The translations under genes and the position numbers were made by a program. From NCBI GenBank assembly GCA_030248195.1, contig JASAND010010878.1, positions 23,090-87,089 on the forward strand: 64,000 bases of DNA, written 5' to 3'. Numbering within the stretch: position 1 is the first letter of the stretch; every line of letters starts with the position of its first letter. Shown one piece after another: positions 1 through 13,575 of this stretch. The stretch comes from Trissonchulus latispiculum. Taxonomy: Eukaryota; Nematoda; Enoplea; Enoplida; Ironidae. The notes under the pieces are model-generated. The model saw only the letters and a program-made list of their open reading frames with translations. It ran no database searches and had not been told where the DNA came from.

Positions 1-247
1 TGCTGCTAGCTTTCTAATTATTGGCATAAATTTAAAAGTTGTTACACAAAACAAAAAACGTTTCCTGCTAAAGTTAGTTTCTAGCTCTGCATTATTTCAG
101 AAGACCTTTTTTCATTTCAGAAACTTCACAGAGTGGTGCAACTTTTTTTCGAGACTTGACTGATATATTGTCAAGTGTCCATTAGACTTGTGTTGCTGCT
201 TGAAGAGTGAGAATCTTCTTGGAAGTGCCAAAAACTTAATTGACTAC

Positions 248-295
248 ATGGACACAGTTGCTGCCCCCTTTATGCTTTACTGGGACTTTATGTAA
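248..295 (+). promoter_or_regulatory. Upstream open reading frame overlapping the start codon
   Basis: A 15-codon frame begins at ATG 248 and ends with TAA at 293-295. The last A of its stop codon is the first base of the ATG of the signal-peptide exon. Such stop-start overlaps can couple termination to re-initiation. No transcript evidence is available, so it may lie outside the real 5' UTR. Confidence 0.3.
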
Positions 296-436
296 TGGAG
301 CTTAACCCGGGCCTATTTACGAATTTCGGGTGCAATTTCAGTGGAATTTACGGGAAATTTATATCATTTGCTTATATTCTGCTGGTCTTCTGCTGTGCCA
401 CTGCGCAGGCCCAATCCGTGAATCGAAACCGGAAAA
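295..436 (+). CDS. Signal-peptide first exon of a secreted or membrane protein
   Basis: The ATG at 295 opens a 47-codon frame that ends at AAA A|GTAAGT, a strong donor in phase 1. Residues about 21-40 form a hydrophobic signal segment (FISFAYILLVFCCATAQAQS) with a plausible cleavage site after ATAQA, so the exon looks like the start of a secreted protein. No convincing second exon is visible between 437 and 19900. The next plus-strand exon with a matching phase is exon 2 of the Ly-6 gene at 20406; joining them would give a 216-residue alternative isoform. A short upstream frame (248-295, ATG to TAA) overlaps the start codon as TAATG and may lower translation. Signal peptide and donor are seen; assignment to the Ly-6 gene is inference. 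It could instead belong to another gene whose remaining exons I missed. Confidence 0.6.
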
Positions 437-3400
437 GTAAGTTGTAATTTTTCTAAACATTAATGGTGTTTATGTAGTTAAATAGAATTTGTCATTTGCA
501 TAAAATATGCTTCCGTTAATAGGAGCTTACTAAGCTACAATCGCAAAGCGTCACCATTTTTGCTGATTCTTGTTTAAGCAGAAGTGATTTTTGATTTCGC
601 TAATCGCTAATTAAATATAATAATATAATTTTAACATTAATGAGTAAACAGTTGTGTATGCAGTCAGTCAGTACACCAAAGGGCAGGGAATGAATATGAA
701 AGTGTTCCTGCTTTAGACAATAACAAACTTGTATCTATCTATAGTTAATAAACTTACACTGATCCTAACCTAATTAATACTAATGACAACTTAACTATGT
801 TTGTGACTACTTGACATTTGTATATTGCTTTAGCAACTTATGATATTTTGAGCACTAATGAGACGAGGTGTAGAGGTTGTGAAAGATGTTTGCGTGCTGA
901 TCCGTTTGCAGAGAATGTGACGCTTGTCATACTCTTATCTATTATGTGCATATGTAGGTTAAAGCTTAGTAATTAAAGTATCTGATTTGGAAACATTCTT
1001 TGTACCGCAAAGTGCTAGCTTGGCTATAGTGTGAGAAGAGTTTAGAGAGCAATTTTTGACTGTCATTTACTTTGTTTACCCAATCATGTTCATAGAGGCT
1101 GTTAAAGTTGTTGAAAGCAGAAAACACTTGAAACGACTTATTTGTTGTGAGAATGGTTAGGTGTAAAGTGGCCAATCTTGTGGTTAGCTTAGAACTGTTT
1201 TGTCCTCGAACGATGCTAAATTAAGGTACAACTCAACAGGAATTCCTTTGAATATACACTCTGGTCAAATCTAAACTGTTAGGTATATTGCAAGACACGG
1301 TTTGCGTCTTAGGTAGGACAAATTCGTTTTAAACATTTAGGTTTTTCGAATATCCTAATTATGTCTAATCTTGAATGATGTGCTGATCGTATATACCTGT
1401 ACGGAAGGTCAAATTTCACTGACCCTTGTGGAAGGGATGTTGCTTAAACGTTTTTGAAAAGTTGAAATTAGCCTATTTGAGCGATATTTGCAGTTTTTAG
1501 CGAAAACCAGCAGTGAGTGTAGGTAGTGCAAAATTTCGGCGACGCATAATTTATTCTGAAATTTTAGTCGAAAAACGTATTTTCGGAGAGTCAAATTTGC
1601 TATTACAATTCGATGATGGCGTTCTCAAAGGGTCCCAAAATTTGCTCCCACGAGAAGTTTGGCTGCAAGATGTAAGAAAATTAGGGCAGACCGTTTTCAA
1701 CGTCGGAGTAAAAACTTCGAGAATCGGACATCGTGCTAATGCTTGTCATCGATTTTAAGTTGTGCCATCTTAATGAAATTATGAAAACCAGGCATAGGAC
1801 CTTAATTAGAGACATGAGGGAACTGGTGTTCGTGAAGAGCGCCGTTCCCAAAGCGAACTGCAGTTCTGGTGCAGGCGATTTTCCTTATTTCTTCTATCAA
1901 CCCTTCACGGATCCAACTGCCAGTCCGTGTTTACTTCATTTTCTTGTTGTATTCGTTCAATTTTGCTAATAAGTCCAATAATGTCATCTATTTCAAACAT
2001 ACGTGAGCAGTCGGTTTCTTTCAAAAACAATTTCAATAATAATGTAGACATTCTTAAAGAAAACTGACAAGCTTTGCACTTCCTTGTATCAATATTTCAA
2101 TGTTTTTGAAAATAGTCAATACTGAGTTACAGTAATTAACCCGTTTAATCACTCTAAAGTGTTAAGTTTTTATTAGATAGCTTCTCACTGGCTTTCTTTT
2201 ACTTTAAGCTTGACTTGAGTGGAAAATTGGTTAAATCTTTTTTTTGTCCTTTGAGTTTCTGCTACAGCAACAGATGCACTATATAATGACTGCCTGAAAA
2301 AACTTCTTCATTTTTAAGTAACGAGGGTTTTTCCAGTGAGTGGGTGGTAAGTTAAAAAGAGCTGTTTTTAGAGCCAAAACTATCTTTATAGTTAGTTATC
2401 GTTTTATTTATCATATTATATCTTTGGAGCCGAATTTTCCAGAATGCCTTTTCTGCTAACTCCCACACTATGAAACATACATTTTCGCCGTTACAAAATC
2501 TTGTCAAGCAAAAAACTACATGATAATATTTTTAATAATTTCATCAATTTCGTCAGTAAAGCCACACACGTCCAATACCTAAGTAGATTGGGGTTGGGTC
2601 TAACTTTCAGACAACTTTACCTTTGTTGAACCTAAACAAGTGAAATTGTTTCAGGGGTGAAAGCTGCGGAGTCAACAGGATTTTTACATAATTTTATTAA
2701 TTTCCGCCTATGAAGGTTGTCTCTCTCTGTAAAAGACTACATTGGAATTGGTATTAGCATTTTGTTACAGAGCTGTGAACCTTAGTTCTAACTCTCTAAA
2801 TCACCCCTACAGCCCTCGTGCCTCCTTGGAATCACAAAGAAGTATAAATGACCCTGGTAGGGACCTCAGATCTTTCTTACCGCCCTTAAGATTTAGTGCT
2901 TTCAGGAGGCTAAATTGAATAAATTTCTCTCCTCTGTTTACTGGGGTAAACTTTTTATCACAAAGTTTCCCTGACATCAGTAGATTTGTTTTCGTGTTGA
3001 CATTTTCTGAGAGCCCAAATCGTGTCACTGCAGCACCTGAAATGTAGAAAAAATTAAAAAATTTAGTCTAAGGTGGAAATCGAACCACTCCCTGCTTTGG
3101 TTGGTTCCCTTGGTGCCTTAACATTAAGTTATCTTCTGCACTGTAGCTTTCACTCAATTCAGTCCAACCCTAATTTAGAGTTAACAGTTATTTAAAATTT
3201 TGAGCAGCTACACACATGGGATAGAATTAGGTTTGAGACATTTTTTCATGTTCATAAATTTTAACTAGGTCTAAAATTTATTTTCATGTTGCGTAACACC
3301 TGTTAGAGTTTATGCTGTTTTTCTATAATCCCTGTTTTGAAAACAAAGTTGCCCAGGAACTTTATCTTGCAACTCATGCTTGTGTGGGTTCTCTTTCGAA

Positions 3401-5930
3401 GGTCTTTGAGCGGAAGTTTTAAGCAGGATCCTTGTATACCTAAAATCGTGTCAAAAAACTGAAACTGAATTAAGTTGTAGCTTTTGGATAACAGAATTTA
3501 TGTGATACAAGAAGAAATTGTTTGCGTGTTTGCTACTGACTCTTCTAAATTGGGAGGGGGTAAAGACCCCCTTAGGTATAAGGTCACCCCCTTTACCCTA
3601 TCCTCTCTTTCAATTCATTTACCTAACTTATTCTTTTTACGCGGGAAGCTACTTTAGTCTATTAGAGATTTCTAATGGCTTAGTGCTAGGTTTAACTCTA
3701 TACTATTTTACTAATACATGCTTACCATATGATATATAGTGTGTATAATATAGTATATATAATATCATATTATCACGAGGAAGGAGGTACATTAACTCTT
3801 GTAGCAAACTGAAAACACTTTAGGCTGTTGGTTTTGTGTTAGAAGAAGTTTCAGAGCTGAGCTTTCCCCCCCTCTACAACTCTCACCCTCCTCCCCACGT
3901 CGTATCTGACTGCTGAAGCCTAACCTGTCTAACCTTACTATAATAAGTTACCAGATGTAGCTTATTTGAATGCCATTATCAAGAGTACATAATACATAAG
4001 AGTATGACAAGGTTCCTGATCTTGGAACCTGTGGGTGGACTTTTTGAGGAAGCTACATAGTCAGTTGAGAGCACAAATCCGACAGTGTGCATAATGTGTA
4101 GGCAAAGTTGCAAAGACTGAGTTTTCGTCTTCCTGCTGCTTGAGTTGTAAGAGACAAATTAAATTTACAGAAATTTGCTGTTGAAGAAGTGAGTCGTTAA
4201 CGTGAACCCTGATAAAGATTTTTCATAATTTCTCGATTGGTGTGCAACTATATATTAAATCTCGGCGGCTATCTACTGCAAAGCTCGTTTCAAAATAATA
4301 AAATCATTACACATTTCGTAACATTTGTCAACAAAAATTCAACCAAAATTTAAGTATATACACATGAATAGTTCCGAACAATTTTGCATAATATTTTGTA
4401 ACGGTTTTGTTTGTTCAAATTTTTCAATTTTGCTAAAGTTTGCCATAAATCTGTTTACAAAATCATACGAAGCCGTGTTCGGGTCGATTAGATTTAATTA
4501 AGTTGAAGAGTTTAAAATTATAATTATCAAAACTTAATATCAATGTAATGAATTTTTGGTCACATGCTATGTCCCTGTATCTTCTGCTTTTACTCAATTA
4601 TATAGTAAATTGGGTATAATCCATACAAGCTTCAAACTGACACTGAGCTAAAGCTTATATACATTAAAACATGCACGTGGGTATATTCTATAGTTAGATA
4701 ATGTAATGATTCCCATCTTCAGTAAAAAGTTTGTCGTAGTTTAGTTCAGAGTTGACTTTCAAAGTTAGCATATAGACAGCAATTGGATTTATGTCACTCG
4801 TTAGCTTGAGCAGAAGTTAATGTCTACCTTGCCGATTTCAGTTCTACTTAGTCTAAACAATATCCCTTTTTAGTTTAGTTTGGTTTCTCATTACAAGCAA
4901 TTAAGGTCAACTTTTAGTTTTAGTAAAACGGCTGAAGTAAAGACGGGTTTTGGTCTTGGTTTCCACATTTGGGGGGAAATTATTAGTTAAAGGGTACATA
5001 ATTATGACATTAATTAGTTAATTAAACTGGTACAAAAGCTTTTCTGGGGTCGAAAATTATTTTGGCTGTACAATACCCAATCAGGCAAGAACAGGACAGT
5101 TTTATTGAGCATTAGTTTATCGGATTTGATATCTATATATGTATGTAGTGTTTGCTTTTCGGTGAGGCTAGTTTCAATGAAAATGCCAGGACTTGCTTGC
5201 CTTTGTATTTGAGGGTGTTTACTTTCTTTAGCTTCTTCGATACAGTTTTTAGAGCCAATAGTCACAGGTTCGAATAACACGAAAGGATAAAATTTGCCGT
5301 CGTATACTTTTGTCATAAACACAAACTGAATATGTAGAATTTTTGTTTTGTATTTTATTTGTTTTGCCGATTGACTTATTACTTTCAGAATTAATTAACC
5401 GGAAGCATTGAGTTAATTAGGTAGAGTCAAGCGTCTCTGTGAGTTATGCAAAGTTGTTTTCGAGCGTCTTACTTGGTACGTTGGTTTTCTGAAAGTTTTG
5501 ACGAAGTTTCGGATAAGTTTTTCTGTTGTTCCCCCGTTTTTTCGACCTCAAAAATTAACTGAAAATTCCTATGGGATTTTTCACTTCATTAGCTGACTTC
5601 GAAATCAAGAATAAAGTTAACAGCTCAAATTTGTGGCAACGCAAAAAATCTATTATGCAATTACAGAACAGCAAGGATGGAGAATTTGCTAGAACTTTTA
5701 TAGAGTTATAGATTTATAGAGTTTTTATGCTACTTTTTTAGGTTTTACTTGCTCAAATGACAGCTTATGAAAACTTTTTCAAAAACTATCCGTGTCATTT
5801 AAGTTAGTGAATGAAAAATGTTGTTGTTTGCCAAGTTCGAATTTCAAAAAACCTTTCTGGAGTGCTTATATCTTCGTCTGTGTATTCGTTTGTTAATGTC
5901 AAATGTTTATTTTTAAGGGTAGATAATTAG
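437..5930. other. Non-coding stretch without recognisable genes
   Basis: AT-rich DNA with frequent stops in all frames. Frames of 60-100 codons (1513-1758, 2807-3028, 5014-5322) show no domain, no cysteine pattern and no codon bias. Traces of repeats occur: an AAGAGTACATAATA-type element end at 3982-4012, the same motif reversed near 925-955, and a short AT palindrome near 3726-3775. Confidence 0.5.
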
Positions 5931-5954
5931 CCTTTTCTTGCCACGGGTGCTGTT

Positions 5955-6035
5955 AAATTTTGGGTCGCGACGTTTCGTCCATCTTTACCTATCGGCGTCT
6001 TCAGGCTGGTATCCCTTCAGAGAGCTGTTGTGATC
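5955..6035 (-). repeat. Possible Penelope-like element remnant with hammerhead-like core
   Basis: Read on the minus strand, this stretch contains CTGAAGA followed about 25 nt later by GACGAAACGTC. That matches the two conserved cores of a hammerhead ribozyme (CUGANGA and GAAAC, then a GUC cleavage triplet). Penelope-like retroelements commonly carry minimal hammerhead ribozymes with very similar sequence. Stem II pairing is weak here and no reverse transcriptase or GIY-YIG frame is nearby, so this would be a degenerate fragment. It may also be coincidence. Confidence 0.3.
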
Positions 6036-9000
6036 AGAGGTGGTCTGGGATTTGATCTGGGGCCGTTCACGAAACACCTGTAACCCTAAACAAAACACCA
6101 TTACCACTATACTACTCAGGGGACAATTTCACTTACTTGCAACTTATACTTATTGTATTCCCCCAGTTTCAATTGCACTAGCAATACACTAGCAATACAT
6201 TTAATTTCGAATCATATTATTAAATTATTAGGTTATTTCAATTCTAATCGGGTTCTGAACACTCTGCTTGAACCCGATTGAGGGGCTAAGCGACCATCTA
6301 CCGCAGCTGGTAGTGAGACCGAATCCTGGTTCGGTACATAGATTGATAGGAGTATGGAGAAAAATTTTATAAGCTGCGTAGTTTATAGTTGATACTCAAA
6401 GCTTGTGACGTTGTGAGTTTATGTCAGTTTGATTTTAAGGTTTCTTCCCTCTGAAAAGTTGGACCACACTTCACAGTTATGAACTGCCCCGCCTTAGGAG
6501 TGTACAAATTGAAATTCAATTTCCATAACACACTCAAGTACATATTTACGCAGTATTCAGGAAGTGCTCCTACCCCCCCCCCTTTCTGGGAACACCCGAG
6601 CTTTCTTGGAACCCCATGAAAAAGGCATCGTCACAAGCTTTGTATCAACTATAACTGACATAAACCTTAGCATTCTCACTTATTAGCCCTATCTTAAAAT
6701 TTGGAGAGATTTTTTCTGCCAAGCACTTCTTGACCCTGAAACTCCAAATTTAATTTTAGGAAAGAAAATTTTTACTCCAACTTTTTGACATTAATTATTC
6801 ACTTTCCTGCTTTCTGATGGCAAGCACTTCAAAAGTTAGTTTCCACTAAGTTATAAGTCACGTATAACTACGTAACTTACGCTTAATGAAGAATTCTTGG
6901 CTCTTGCAGTTTGATTTAAATTTTCAAAAACCATTTGAACTGCTCTGTTATTTTTTCAAAACATGGTTTTGTTACTGATCTTTGCTTTATGTCAATTACT
7001 TCACACAAAATCTTCAAAATCACCAGAAATTTTTGGACTCCCTTCTTGCAGTGAATCTGTCAAATTAGAAATGCTGAAACATTTTCAATTTTTAGAGAAA
7101 GAGAAAATTAGAGAAACCTTATTCCTATGAACGTGAGGCCATAAAAGTAACGATTCATATTATATTAGATGTTTGACTTATAAATTAAAGTCATATGAAC
7201 TTTTTGTTGTGCATGAAAATAGTTTCACAGAAATGTGTACAAATTTTAGAACCGTTTTAAACTTGTAATTCTGTGTGTGTGATGTAGGACAAATTTTATA
7301 AACTTTTCCAATTATTTTCCCTCTGATATTTTAAAATTTCATAACTCTTTCATTTAAAGTTTGAGCTATTCCTTAAGATATTTGGTTGCCTATTGAGAAG
7401 ACTAAAAATAAAAACTAAACTTTAACATTTATAGTTTCACATTAGGTCATAGCTCTTGCAATTAGACTGGAAAAGTAAATTAGATAGGAGCAGTTAGTTC
7501 CTTTGAAGGACGGGTTGAAATCGGGTTGGTTAAACTAATGCGGTAAATCTACAACAATTAGCTAAAACTTCACACATTCTGGTAGCTTTACAGTAATAGA
7601 TGCAAAACCTGGAATTTCCCAATATAATTTTAGGGTGTACGCGTCAGTTGAAAACAGTGTTAAAAGTTATTATTATTATCGATCGAAGAAAAACTCGATC
7701 AAAACAGTTATGTACACTGCGGTTTTTTTTCAAAATACAAAACCCGTCATTAGTAGGAGTATGTACGGACGGAGTTGCAGTTTCACGAAAATCAACTTGA
7801 AACTCGGAAAACTTATCAGAATTTAGGTAGTTGATAGGGCGATTTTGGCAGTTTTCTAATGATGCTAGATCAATTTTTATTGTTAGAAAATTTTAGTCGC
7901 CCTTCGAAATTTTGCAAATAATTAACAAAACATACACAATCATTAGAATTAAGATTACCTGCAGCGGGTTTTCTTGATTTTGAAGTTTATCGAAATCTTA
8001 ATGTCCAATTGTTCGCATGTTTGCTTAAATGTCAAATGGGAGAAAATAAAGTTAATTAAAATCCCATGTTTGACCTTTCTACAGAATCATGTAGCTTTCA
8101 TCCTCCCAGTTTATATCAGATTTCTTCAGATTTTGCAGGAAACATTTTCTATAAGACCCTTGTTTTATCAACTCGAAGCATGGTAAAGGTAAAAGTTTAA
8201 GTTGGCTATATCATGTAGACTAGCTGATATGGTAATTATGTTTAAAGATAATTAGCTTATAGCTGAGCCTTATCAAAAATCTCTTATCTAATATGAACAT
8301 ATCTGTACGTTATGTAATAGGGTTCTTGTCTCAGCTTACGGGGGGTTTCCGCTCCCGTGTTAACCTTAAAAGAGTATAACTGAAAGAGTATAACTTTAAG
8401 AAGGCTGCTTTATCCAACTTTGATTCGTCTTCTACTTAAAACTCTGAGCCCACTGTTGTTTGATTTATTTCATTTTGAAATGTTTAGCTTACGCAACAAT
8501 GACAATTTTTATTTTTAATGCAAATGTTTTTTTATTAAACAATTGAAAGTGGTACAAAAGAAGTACAGCATCTAATCTGATAGTAATTAGTGGTTCGATG
8601 TATACAGCGGACTAAAATAAAAACTTAAAAAAAGAGGAGTTAATAGAGTTTGAGGTTGCTATAAAGCAGCATCTCCGCTAACTTTATGTTACCCATAAGG
8701 CAGTAAATAGCTAATTTTATGCTACATACATGTATAATGCTTTGCTTTCTTATTTTTATTCTATATTGAAAGTAATTGCGTATTACATTAGAATATAACA
8801 ATTTTATGCGTACATATTAGCGGCTACATGAAAGCAGTGTGGACTTTTATATGAACCGAAATGCTACGAAATGATCAACATTATTTTACTATTATTCCAT
8901 TATGCTATATATTCTATTGTATTTCTGTTATTCACTAATTGTGTGGAATACCTAGAGGAATCTGCCCCGCCAAATTCAAGTTGGCACTTTTTTCACGGTA

Positions 9001-9072
9001 AGTAAGCCATCGTAGACTTTATGTCTTCGTAAAATGATGTAATAAAAGGTCTTACCCAATATTTACTTTGTT
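6036..9072. other. Non-coding stretch
   Basis: No supported gene. Short frames near 7600-7826 and 7974-8186 lack any domain or splice support. A C-run lies at 6573-6583. A weak tRNA-like segment near 6290-6345 has no proper cloverleaf. Confidence 0.45.
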
Positions 9073-9073
9073 C

Positions 9074-9478
9074 CACTGGCGGATTAAGGATTTGGTGACG
9101 GGGGTGGCAGTGAAATATTTTCACCGGGGGGTCTGAGGAGCGGAGCCCCCAGAAGTTGAAGATTTTTTGTTTTTGCAATAAAATCGGTCTTCGGATCTTT
9201 AGTTCTGTTCATATTGAAGACCTGAGAAAATTTTCTTAAATACTACACATTTTAGGCAAAAATGGTAATTTTCTCCAAAAAATTGTATGCATTTCAAGCT
9301 TTTTCATCATAAATGCATAAATGCCGTTAAATTAATAAAGCCGAAGGCGCGAAATTTTTTGGTTTTTTGCCCTTTTCCCTATTTTTCTCATTAACTTTTC
9401 CTACCTTCGAATCGCGACGGGGGATGCAGCCGGCCCTCCCGCCCCCTCCCCCCCCCCCCTGGATCCGCCCCTGCTGTG
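9074..9478. mobile_element. Miniature inverted-repeat element with GGCGGAT ends
   Basis: The left end reads CACTGGCGGATTAAGG and the right end reads CTGGATCCGCCCCTGCTGTG, whose reverse complement starts CACAGCAGGGGCGGATCC. The ends are G- or C-rich and the interior is AT-rich and non-coding, as in many miniature transposons with GGCGGATCC-type termini. A perfect target duplication is not evident, so the boundaries are approximate. Confidence 0.5.
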
Positions 9479-9491
9479 TCCTTATCTCTGT

Positions 9492-9690
9492 GGGCCATTT
9501 CATAAAAAGCGCTTAAACGGCTTAGCTTAAAAATGAATTTATTTATGAAAAGGGTGGTCGGCTTAAACGGCTTAAACGGCTTAAGTGGCTTAAACGGCTT
9601 AAGTTTAAGCCGCTTAAGCCGACCCTTTTCATAAATAACCATCGGCTTAAACTTTAAGCCGTTATAGCCGTTTAAGTCTCTTTGTCTCGT
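9492..9690. mobile_element. Foldback element with GCTTAAACGG repeats
   Basis: The left end is GGGCCATTTCATAAAAAGCG. Inside, the unit CGGCTTAAA is repeated many times on both strands around a central palindrome (ATTTATGAAAAGGGT...ACCCTTTTCATAAAT, about 9539-9639). The right end has lost its matching terminus. The terminal motif GGGCC-(A)-TTTC is shared with the elements at 23461 and 25943. Confidence 0.5.
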
Positions 9691-12600
9691 GGTAAGAGGT
9701 GAAGGGTTAAAGTCCAAACATCAAATTAAAGTGAGCTTCATTTATGTAATGATATCTTCTAATCGCGGAATTACTAATATTATTAGATATGATAATGCTA
9801 TGTAGTAAATTAGGCTTATAAAGTGGTATTTGCTTAATTATTAAAAGTTATTTATTAAAATTACATATTTGTTTCTGGGACCCATACATTTATCTAGGCT
9901 CTTTCAAAAAACAGGTTTTTCATTCCGGTTCATTTCCTAAATAACATCTCCAGGGACCATATACATATCTCCACGTCAAAGGGAGGGAACAAGACAACAG
10001 GTGCCCTGATTCTGTCATAGGGCCGGCCCCCTGCGGTTTTTCTGATACTTAAGTATCACCTTACTGTCAATGTCTTTTCCAAAGCAGTTCCCCTTTTTTC
10101 CGCCCTTAGAGAAGGGTTCTTCAAACCTGAAGTATATTTTCTGACTGAATAGAACGGGGATTTTTTTCCAAACAAAAATTTTCAGCTCTTAACATTCCAA
10201 ACAAATTGTGTTTCAGCAAACCCCAACCTCTGCGGGTATCGTATGACCCTCCCTTTTTGGCGGTTTTAGGCGACACTTGTTTCAACGGATATTTGCTCTT
10301 AAGTTTAACATAAGTATAGAACAATGCTCCTTATTTCTGCTATGCTTAACAGAAACAAGTCAGCTTTGTTGACATATAATCAGGAGCACTTTGATTGTTT
10401 CTTTGTTTGTTTGTTTGTTTGTCTTTCTTGAGGAAAAGCGACAATCGGAATTTTGCAGTTATTGTGTATTAAGCTGTTGCAAATTTCAAGTACTTCTTGC
10501 AAATAAGAGCGTAATTCATGCTACTTCACGTTCAGTTGGGTGTTCTCTTTTCTCGGGTTTGACGGTTTGACGGTTTGTAGATGTGGCAAGCTTTTCAAAA
10601 TTCTGGCTGAGCTGGGAATCGAACCATGGACCTTCCGATCTGCAGATAAAAACGCTACCAGAACTGTTAATGATTAAAGTTCACCTTAAAAATCAGACAG
10701 ATCGAGCGGAAATCTATAGGAGTGTTCTCGACAACACTCCAAATACGTTTTGAATTCACCAATTTCGGAGAATTCATTTGTTTTTGGACTAATTCGCGCT
10801 TCCCAAATCCAAATTCGAATTTTAGCTAATTTCGTAAATTTTTAAATCACCAAAGCTCCTTTTGTCGCTGGAGCTTTAAGTCTAGGCTAAAGTCGTTTGA
10901 ATTGTTCTACTCTGAGACCTCTGGAAGCCGGAGTAGTGCTGGAGGGGAGTGGGGGAAATCTATTTAGGAGAAACTCATCTTTTACCTAATGGGGAGGGTT
11001 CAACTCTACTCTGAAATAGGTAGGATACATTCTTCTTCTGATTTGTGGCTCAGTTTCTGTCCTTCTGAGAAAAAAACAGTCTCCTATTTTTTCATAAAAG
11101 CATAGACCGCGTTTTTTCCGTTTTCTGTCATATTCGATTTTTTGGTCAAGACGGAGGCTTCTGGAGAAATTCTTAAGATTTTAACTCAAAGAATTCTTTA
11201 GGAAGTTTTAGGATTAGCTCGAACTAGCTCAGAAAAAGTAATAATCAATCATTTTTTGTAGCAAACAGGCGAAATCTGGCAACAAAATGAACGGACATAT
11301 TTTTGATTATTTTCCTTCCCAAATTAATCACCTCTTTTGGCCTTATTTTCTAATGTCTGCGCGCGTCAGCTGTCATAGAAGAACAGTGGGTGTCAAAGAA
11401 TTTAGGGGGGACGGAGGGTTGAGGGGTCCCGTCACCCCTGAACAAGACCAGGTTGATTAATGAAGTTACCAGCTGCACTTGACTTTCAAATTTTTGGCAT
11501 TTGCAAATGTCCCACTCCAAACTTTCTCTCTCTCCGTCGTTGGTATCTGAAATTTTTCAGCAATTCTCTGCAAGACTTTCGGAATTAGAAGAGCCCATAA
11601 ACTGCACCACTGTTTGCATTTGCAATTTTGTTGCAATCATTTCAGTAGCCGTCTTGCTGCGCGTCTGGCCGCCTTTATCGTGGCGAAAAAACAAATGGCA
11701 GCACCGGTTCTTCTTAGGGCGATGGTGCTTCCAATTCGTTAACTTTCAAACTTTTTACCAATTTTTTGTCTTATTTATCACCAGCTTTTACTAGACTTTA
11801 CGATTAATCTTAATGTCATTTGTTGTTTACCTAGTGCGCGTTTTGGATGACTTAGAAATACACAGGGTTTAAAAATTGTATAATTAAGCAGTTTTGATGT
11901 GTAGCTCTCCCTAACTACGTCTGTAAGATGCTATTTCAAAAATTATCTATGATTTATTTTCTATGACGATTCCGTTCCAGTAAAGTGACTTAGAGGTTAT
12001 CGGAAGATGGAATCTGTAGGACCTAATCCCAGAAAAGGCATTTTTTATTTACATTTCTGTCACAGTTACCTATTTTCAGTTACAGTTGATTCACTTCTTA
12101 TAAACCTCTTGTAGAGCACGTGTTCGGCAGCATTTATAAAAAAACAAATTCTTTTATTTTAGTCCCTCTTTAGTGACTTTGTAGACCACTTCTGAGTTTC
12201 AGAACAACTTTTCTAGAGTTGTTGTTGTTCACTTTCTGTCACGGCTAGAAATAGCTGACGGAAGCTAAGTCACTCCCCATTGTTGGGAGACCATTTTCGT
12301 GATATTCGGAAAAGTGCCAATGGACGGACGTCCCAATTAATTCCCTCCAATTCTATGATCGGGCCGGAACTGATAATTTTATTTCTAATCTGTGATTATG
12401 TTGAAATGCTTCGGCCGATTCTAAGGCGACCCCAAGAGTCCCTGTTATATGATAAAGGTAAGCTTGCGGACCCTTGCGGACCCATCCTGAGAAAATTGGG
12501 CCGCACCATTTTTCATGTACCTTTTATTTGGGGCAAAAGTTGGGTTATAGCGTTATTTCGGTCGGTTTATTAGTTAAACTCAGTTTCTAGAAATCTGGCA

Positions 12601-13567
12601 TTAAATACGTCGTCTAGTTTTCGTGCAATGAGTGTGAATGTCGCGGTGTAGATTTCTTGTTATAATGCTCGTAATACGTAATTAAATCTAAACTAGTGAG
12701 TAATTAGTAGTAAGTAGGAAATTTAATTAATGTAACAAAACGACTACTTTACTGTCGTTAATAAGACTTACTTTCGTTTATATGAATTCTGTTTCACCGT
12801 AACCATACGAAGTAAACAGTAAACTTTAATTGATTAATTTAATTGATTATAATATATTTTGCATTTCCGGAGTTTAAAATTAAATTAAACAATAACATAG
12901 AACACGTATTTGTTGGTTTCTGCTCCTATTTATTAGCAGCGGTCATATGACAAATGGAAGTGTTATCTTATTCCCAAACTTTAGAATTGAATAAAATCTC
13001 CCAGCTGTATCCTAAATTTCCTGGAAACAATATGGTTATAAATAATTTCCGCGGAAGTCCCCAAATTTGGTATTTCTCGTTCATTCTGAACCCAAATGTA
13101 CACCCATCTTTCCCTCAAAATTGATTTCAAAACCTTTTTGTCTCCGCTTAACTTTCAGCTGACTTCTTTGATCCATTTTCCAACACTTTAAGGTGGTGAT
13201 TCCTTTTTTTGAAACGGTGGATTTATTGTAAACGGCACACAATTTAGAGTGTTGTGGAGTGATGTTAAAATTCACATAGTACCTACATTAGAGTAGATAA
13301 ATTTGTAGTCCCAAATAAACTTATCACTATTTCTTGCTTAAAGTTTTTAGCAGAAAGAGCAGAAAGAATTGTCTTTAAAATGCGTAAAATAAAAGAAAAT
13401 TAATTCGATAATTTTTTTCTCTGACAACATGACATTAGTGGAAACCAGAAGAATTTTTTACTTGAGTTGGCAAAACTTGGCTTTGTTGTAACCAGCGCAA
13501 TGAATCTTGCATTTTTTGGCTTTATTGGTTCAGTATAACAAAAAATTAAAAAATTGTAAGCCTATTG
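9691..13567. other. Non-coding stretch with a SINE-like fragment
   Basis: No supported gene. Minus-strand sequence at about 10605-10690 resembles a tRNA-derived SINE head: it has GGTTCGATTCCCAGCTC (B-box-like) preceded by CTGGTAGCG (A-box-like). The frames at 11501-11794 and 12280-12573 have no recognisable domain and no plausible splice partners. Confidence 0.4.
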
Positions 13568-13575
13568 CAGCAAGT

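Noticed and set aside
5014..5322. 102-codon minus-strand frame
   Set aside because: No domain, no codon bias, no splice support and surrounded by AT-rich non-coding DNA; likely chance.
12280..12573. 97-codon plus-strand frame
   Set aside because: No recognisable domain; composition is like flanking DNA and there are no partner exons.
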